This document shows, piece by piece, positions 60,442 through 64,000 of a stretch of DNA of 64,000 nt. Both the position numbers and the translations under genes were made by a program. The notes under the pieces are model-generated. The model was not told the DNA's origin and did not search any database. It was given only the letters and a program-made list of their open reading frames with translations. Source of the DNA: JACPFN01 sp964406135 (lineage in GTDB: Bacteria; Babelota; Babeliae; Babelales; Chromulinivoraceae); NCBI GenBank assembly GCA_964406135.1, contig CAYOQO010000002.1, positions 32,628-96,627 of the forward strand, in the 5' to 3' direction. The first letter of the stretch is position 1. Every line of letters begins with the position of its first letter.

Positions 60442-62182
60442 AAAAAATCTGAGATTTGTTCCATTTCATATAATTTACAAAAAATTTGCGAGCAACTGCA
60501 GTGGCATGTGTTGATTTACCCACGTGCTCTAGGAGCATGACCATGACTAAAGGATGTGCTTCATCAGTGTAAAAATAACTGACAAACCAAGCATGAGCTT
60601 TATCCAAACGATTTATTTTTTCTTCTTCTTCTTCAGGATCTTGATCTTTGTTTCTAGTTTTGACTTGCGCAGTTCCTGTTTTGGCAAAAATTGTTAAATT
60701 GCCAATTTTGTTAACGCGTCGAGCTGTACCACTTATCGTTGCTTGGCGCATGCATTCTTGTAAAAAATGACGAGTTTGCAGATTAATTTCAAGTGGTCTT
60801 TTTTCAAATTCAGATTCAAGCACAATGCGAGGTCTGACCAAATATCCTTGAAAAATTGAACCGATCATACAAGCAACTTGAATTGGAGTTACCAGTAAAA
60901 AACTTTGGCCAATGGATGCAGAAAGTGTTTCTCCTGTCCACCAGCGTTCACCCTTGTGAATTAATTTCCATTCATTCGTTGGAATTAAGCCATGTTGTTC
61001 TGAAAAAGGAATATTTGTTTTGCTGCCAAGCCCAAATTTGTAAGCATATTCAGCAAGCGTGTCGATGTGGAGTCGTTTTGCAAGTTCATAAAAAGGAATA
61101 TTGCACGAAAACGCTAAAACTTCATGCATGTCAATTCGGCCATGACCAGTTCTGTGATGACAATAATATTTTCGATCTTTAAAAACCGTGTAGCCGTTGC
61201 AGGTAAAATGTGCATTTTGATGAACTGTTTTTTCTTCTAAAGCTGCAGCAATCGTGACGAGTTTGAAAACTGATGCTGGAGGATAGGTTGCATTGAATGC
61301 TCGATTGAGTAAAGCTTTATTGTTTTGAAGCTCTTGCCAAATTTGTGGTGTTATTTTTTCTGCAAAAATTGCAGGATTAAAATTTGGTTTTGAAACTAAT
61401 GCTTTAATAAATCCAGTTTTTGGATCCATTAAAATGCAGGATCCTTCAAGTTGATCGCCCATTGCTTTTTCAATCATGAGCTGCAAATTTAAATCGATGC
61501 TGGTATGTAAATCAGATCCAGCAGATCCTGTTTTAATTTCTTCTGATGCAAGAAGTGTACCAAAAGAGTTTAAAGATTGCATGGTTACACCAGGATCACC
61601 GCGCAAAGTTTCTTCAAACAGTTTTTCAAGACCCATTTTTCCTTGAGCGTACAGTTGGATATCGCCCAAATATCCTAACAAATGACTAGCAAGTGTGTTG
61701 TAGGGATAAAATCGCTCAAATTTTGTATTAAAAATAACATTTTCAACATCTGAGCATTGTTCTGCAATTTGAAATAGTTGATCATGAGAAATGTTTGGTG
61801 CAATTTCAAATTCAAGGCAAAATTTTTCTGCACGTTTAAGTCTGCCAATATGTTCTAATAGATCGATCTGTAAAATATCTGAAATTTTTTGAATTGCTTG
61901 AAGTTGTGGGTTTGTGAGTGGACTGTTTCCAGAACCTTTCCACAAAAGTTGCGTGATTGGTTGATTGGTTGCGAGTGGTATTCCATGACAATCTAAAATA
62001 TTACCACGTTGTGCAGGAATGGTTTTAAATCGTAAAAAATTTTTTTCACTGCATTTTTTTAACCGTTCATGCTGTATAATTTGCAAATTGATGAGACGTA
62101 ATCCGATGATAGCAAAAAATGCCATCATGACCCTGGTGATGGTCATCAGTTTTTGATTATAAATTTTGTGATGAATGATCAT
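60440..62182 (-). CDS. mrdA: Penicillin-binding protein 2 (class B transpeptidase)
   Basis: Class B PBPs cross-link peptidoglycan; PBP2 serves elongation. A membrane helix (about 12-35) precedes the dimerisation domain. The transpeptidase motifs are SVFK (304-307), SCN (359-361) and KTG in FAKTGTAQVK (about 520). RGNILDCHGIPLATN near residue 60 is also conserved. 580 residues, normal. It overlaps the Xer gene by four bases. It implies a peptidoglycan sacculus despite host dependence. FtsI is the alternative name. Confidence 0.9.
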   Translation of the reverse strand: MIIHHKIYNQKLMTITRVMMAFFAIIGLRLINLQIIQHERLKKCSEKNFLRFKTIPAQRGNILDCHGIPLATNQPITQLLWKGSGNSPLTNPQLQAIQKISDILQIDLLEHIGRLKRAEKFCLEFEIAPNISHDQLFQIAEQCSDVENVIFNTKFERFYPYNTLASHLLGYLGDIQLYAQGKMGLEKLFEETLRGDPGVTMQSLNSFGTLLASEEIKTGSAGSDLHTSIDLNLQLMIEKAMGDQLEGSCILMDPKTGFIKALVSKPNFNPAIFAEKITPQIWQELQNNKALLNRAFNATYPPASVFKLVTIAAALEEKTVHQNAHFTCNGYTVFKDRKYYCHHRTGHGRIDMHEVLAFSCNIPFYELAKRLHIDTLAEYAYKFGLGSKTNIPFSEQHGLIPTNEWKLIHKGERWWTGETLSASIGQSFLLVTPIQVACMIGSIFQGYLVRPRIVLESEFEKRPLEINLQTRHFLQECMRQATISGTARRVNKIGNLTIFAKTGTAQVKTRNKDQDPEEEEEKINRLDKAHAWFVSYFYTDEAHPLVMVMLLEHVGKSTHATAVARKFFVNYMKWNKSQIF

Positions 62183-63099
62183 TTCTTTAAAAATTCCATA
62201 GGATTCATATTATGATACAACTCTTTTAAATCTTTGGTTGTTACATGAGTATAGCGCTCTGTGGTTGAAAGTGAAGAGTGCCCGAGCAATTCTTGCAGTG
62301 CGCGAAGATTCATGCCAGCATTCAAAAGATGTGTTGCAAAAGAGTGGCGTAATTTGTGAGGTGTAATAATTTTTCGAAAAGGAAGTTGTTTGCTTAAATC
62401 TTGCAAAATGTGCTGTAAACTTCGATCAGTAAGTCGAGGACTGGTTGGTGTAACAAAAATATATTCAGAATCATGATTTTGGATATCTTTCATTCGCTCA
62501 ATTTGAATATATTTTAATAATTTTTCTTTTGCTTTGTTCCCAAATAACACAATACGCTGTTTATTACCTTTTCCGGTAATTAAAATTGTTTTGTGATCAA
62601 AATTAATATCTTGAAATTTGATGTGAGTTAATTCAGAGCAACGAACGCCGGTAGCGTACAAAGTTTCTAAAATTGCTTGATCGCGTAAAGGACGTTTGGA
62701 AAAAAACATATCATCAGGAAGTTTATCAAGCATGTGCGCCATTTCATCAGTAGTTAAATACGTAGGAAGTTTTTTGCTCACGCGGGGTGCTGTCAATTTT
62801 AAATTGATGGCAATGTTGTTGCGATGTAAATATTTTACAAATGATTGAAAACAGGCAACTTTGCGACCGATAGAACTTTTTTGAACTTTTAAACCATGAA
62901 GATGCATGAAAAATTTTGGAACAGCTTCTTGTATGCTGCAGGATGCATTATTTGGTTGCGTATTCAGTTTGTTCCAAAATGTAAAAAATTGATTTAAGTC
63001 GTATTGATATGATTTGTAGGTATTTAAAGCGACGTTTCGTTCAATATCTAAGTAGGTTAAAAAATCATCTTTTTTTATGATTGCTTCATCGTACGTCAT
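62179..63099 (-). CDS. Tyrosine recombinase, XerC/XerD type
   Basis: Xer enzymes resolve chromosome dimers at dif. The N-terminal SAM-like domain (about 10-95) precedes the catalytic domain with TGVRCSELTHI (Arg), HKLRHSFATHLL (His, Arg), LGHSS (His) and TTERYTHV (Tyr nucleophile). ATG 63099 follows AAAGGTG; the GTG at 63108 overlaps that site. 306 residues. XerC versus XerD cannot be told from this. It borders a repeat-rich gene-free stretch at 63110-64000, but the length fits a chromosomal Xer, not a phage integrase. Confidence 0.9.
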   Translation of the reverse strand: MTYDEAIIKKDDFLTYLDIERNVALNTYKSYQYDLNQFFTFWNKLNTQPNNASCSIQEAVPKFFMHLHGLKVQKSSIGRKVACFQSFVKYLHRNNIAINLKLTAPRVSKKLPTYLTTDEMAHMLDKLPDDMFFSKRPLRDQAILETLYATGVRCSELTHIKFQDINFDHKTILITGKGNKQRIVLFGNKAKEKLLKYIQIERMKDIQNHDSEYIFVTPTSPRLTDRSLQHILQDLSKQLPFRKIITPHKLRHSFATHLLNAGMNLRALQELLGHSSLSTTERYTHVTTKDLKELYHNMNPMEFLKK

Positions 63100-63228
63100 A
63101 CAATTCACCTTTTTTTATTGAAATTTTTTTTAATTGATTTTGTATTGAGTATAGTCCTTTTATTTTTTTCTGCGATTTAAGCAAGAAAGAAATTATTGTA
63201 TGTTTTGTCGCTCATGCCGCGACAGGCA

Positions 63229-63254
63229 CCAAAGTATGAGTGCACATACTTTGG
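63229..63254. repeat. Perfect 10-bp hairpin
   Basis: CCAAAGTATG and CATACTTTGG enclose AGTGCA. No T tract follows. Confidence 0.8.
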
Positions 63255-63289
63255 ATTCATGCATCCAGGGGAAACCCCTTGGCTAACCC

Positions 63290-63380
63290 CACGCCTCAAA
63301 GGGCTCGATTCGCTTTCCGAATTTAAAAAATTCGTCGGCTGGAATCTCGCACAACCGCTCGGCTTGTTCGGAACTATGAA
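63290..63380 (-). repeat. Diverged repeat, minus-strand copy
   Basis: Read on the minus strand it runs TAGTTCCGAACAAGC, GCGGTTGTGCGAGATT, CAGCCGA, then GCGAATCGAGCCCTT. It matches 63747-63820 on the plus strand with scattered substitutions plus an insert of about 18 bases (GAATTTTTTAAATTC region). Confidence 0.65.
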
Positions 63381-63415
63381 GAAAACCTTATTTTGAAATA
63401 AGACATTAATTTGGA

Positions 63416-63477
63416 CTTAGATTCCCGCTTGCGGCCTTCGCTTAAGCTACGGCGCACAAGCAAAGACGGGAATGACA
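63416..63477. repeat. Palindromic element with GTCATTCCCG ends
   Basis: TTAGATTCCCGCTTG at one end and CAAAGACGGGAATGACAT at the other pair with each other. The ends match the short copy inside the TonB-like gene (326-354). The middle holds GCCTTCGCTTAAGCTACGGCG, related to 16036-16057. Confidence 0.65.
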
Positions 63478-63512
63478 TAAATAGACAAACTCCCTCATTC
63501 TCGATTTAGTCG

Positions 63513-63588
63513 GCCTTACTTCACGAAGAAAAGTTTCGTAAGGCTCATAATTTAGCCATACGAAGCAAGTCAAACGCGTAGTATGGGG
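63513..63588. repeat. Tandem hairpin repeat, copy A
   Basis: GCCTTAC and GTAAGGC pair, with inner CGAA/TTCG. A second hairpin pairs CCATAC with GTATGG. Copy B at 63631-63706 differs at three of 76 bases; the period is 118. Confidence 0.85.
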
Positions 63589-63630
63589 ATCCATGTTTTC
63601 AATCTATTAAAATCTTATCCCCGGGAAGGC

Positions 63631-63706
63631 GCCTTACTTCACGAAGAAAAGTTTCGTAAGGCTTATAATTCAGCCATACGAAGCAAGTCAAACGCGTAGC
63701 ATGGGG
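63631..63706. repeat. Tandem hairpin repeat, copy B
   Basis: Second copy of the unit at 63513; its second hairpin is weakened by GCATGG in place of GTATGG. Confidence 0.85.
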
Positions 63707-63746
63707 GATTCAAATTACTTCAGAAAAAGGTAGCCAAGACCATGCT

Positions 63747-63820
63747 TAGTTCCGAATAAGCAATGCGGTCGTGCGAAATTTTAGCCGATAGGCGAATTGA
63801 GCCCTTCATTGCGTAGAGGT
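63747..63820 (+). repeat. Diverged repeat, plus-strand copy
   Basis: TAGTTCCGAATAAGC, GCGGTCGTGCGAAATT, TAGCCGA, GCGAATTGAGCCCTT. It is the inverted partner of 63290-63380. Confidence 0.65.
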
Positions 63821-63851
63821 TTTCTAAGGATCCTTCCTTAGACACATGATT

Positions 63852-63877
63852 GTTAAGTATGTGTGATCATACTTAAC
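63852..63877. repeat. Perfect 10-bp hairpin
   Basis: GTTAAGTATG and CATACTTAAC enclose TGTGAT. Confidence 0.8.
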
Positions 63878-64000
63878 GAACAGATTTGAAGGATTTTGAT
63901 AAAAAATTAACAATTCAAAAAAAGAAACTTGAATTGAAATAAAATATTTAAATCAAATTATACTCTTTGCATCGTCGATTGACTGATGAGCGATTCACAC

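Larger units (their letters stand above)
63110..64000. other. Gene-free, repeat-rich stretch at the end of the window
   Basis: About 890 bases show no gene I can support. The stretch from 63200 to 63840 is visibly richer in G and C than the rest. It contains perfect hairpins (63229-63254, 63852-63877), an inverted pair of diverged copies (63290-63380 and 63747-63820), a tandem repeat (63513 and 63631), and a GTCATTCCCG-bounded element (63416-63477). A frame at 63196-63396 is not believed to be a gene. Confidence 0.7.

Noticed and set aside
62179..63099. Phage integrase and prophage boundary next to the repeat block
   Set aside because: Length, motifs and the overlap with the PBP2 gene fit a housekeeping Xer recombinase; no other phage gene is present.
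63196..63396. A 66-codon frame in the terminal repeat block
   Set aside because: It runs through hairpins and a diverged repeat, has no ribosome site, and its codon use differs from the genes; the inverted copy at 63747 does not keep the frame.
63513..63706. CRISPR array
   Set aside because: Only two units of 76 bases with internal hairpins, no short regular spacers, and no cas genes.

Overview
The window is AT-rich, densely packed bacterial DNA with short intergenic spaces. It reads like the chromosome of an obligately host-dependent Gram-negative bacterium, most likely Candidatus Dependentiae (TM6/Babeliae). The basis is two tandem nucleotide (ATP/ADP) translocases, a complete Tol envelope module (TolQ, TolR, TolA-like, TolB), about twenty small lineage-specific proteins with N-terminal signal peptides, a eukaryote-like cytosolic-phospholipase-A2 homologue with a signal peptide, and no biosynthetic operons. 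The phylum is an inference; no rRNA gene is present to confirm it.

Layout. 1-4.2 kb: a partial TonB-like protein, tilS and an anchored HAD hydrolase (minus strand), then a secreted protein and a DUF5674 two-gene cassette. 4.2-9.8 kb: gyrB (minus), tadA, a DksA/TraR zinc-finger gene, a secreted GNAT-like protein, rpsI and an FtsB-like gene. 9.8-16 kb: FAD-linked oxidase, superoxide dismutase, an endonuclease Q-like gene, two secreted proteins and lysS. 16-25.6 kb: the phospholipase, other exported proteins, recJ, a COG1373 ATPase behind a strong palindrome, and cmk. 25.6-33.2 kb: lipoprotein, lon, the two nucleotide transporters behind a possible attenuator, rpsB, tRNA-Ser and the SRP RNA. 33-37 kb: dnaX (two reading frames joined at an A11 run), der and hpf. 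37-45 kb: dsbD with a DUF4097 protein, the CCA-adding enzyme and a secreted FAD oxidoreductase. 45-49 kb: tolQ-tolR-tolA-tolB. 49-56 kb: RRM protein, ftsH, exported proteins, inositol monophosphatase, a DUF433 antitoxin with a decayed toxin, rpmB and rpsT. 56-63 kb: exported proteins with degenerate J-domain-like segments, a PBP2-type transpeptidase and a Xer recombinase. 63.1-64 kb: a gene-free, less AT-rich block of nested repeats.

The genes fit a parasite that imports nucleotides (two NTT carriers), keeps its own replication, translation and envelope machinery, and exports many proteins to the periplasm or host. DsbD could keep exported cysteine proteins reduced, and the Tol module energises the envelope. 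Lon and FtsH handle proteolysis; EndoQ and RecJ suggest repair of deaminated DNA.

Assembly caution: all three 100-N gaps (3541, 15857, 58067) are flanked by exact 55-bp direct repeats. They look like unmerged contig overlaps rather than missing sequence. Removing N100 plus one 55-bp copy restores intact lysS and DUF5674 genes.

The strongest leads are the A11 slippage site in dnaX, the leader-peptide/terminator arrangement before the first nucleotide transporter, the exported cPLA2-like phospholipase, the palindrome at the COG1373 ATPase, the collapsed DUF433/DUF5615 toxin-antitoxin locus, and a repeat inserted in frame in the TonB-like gene.
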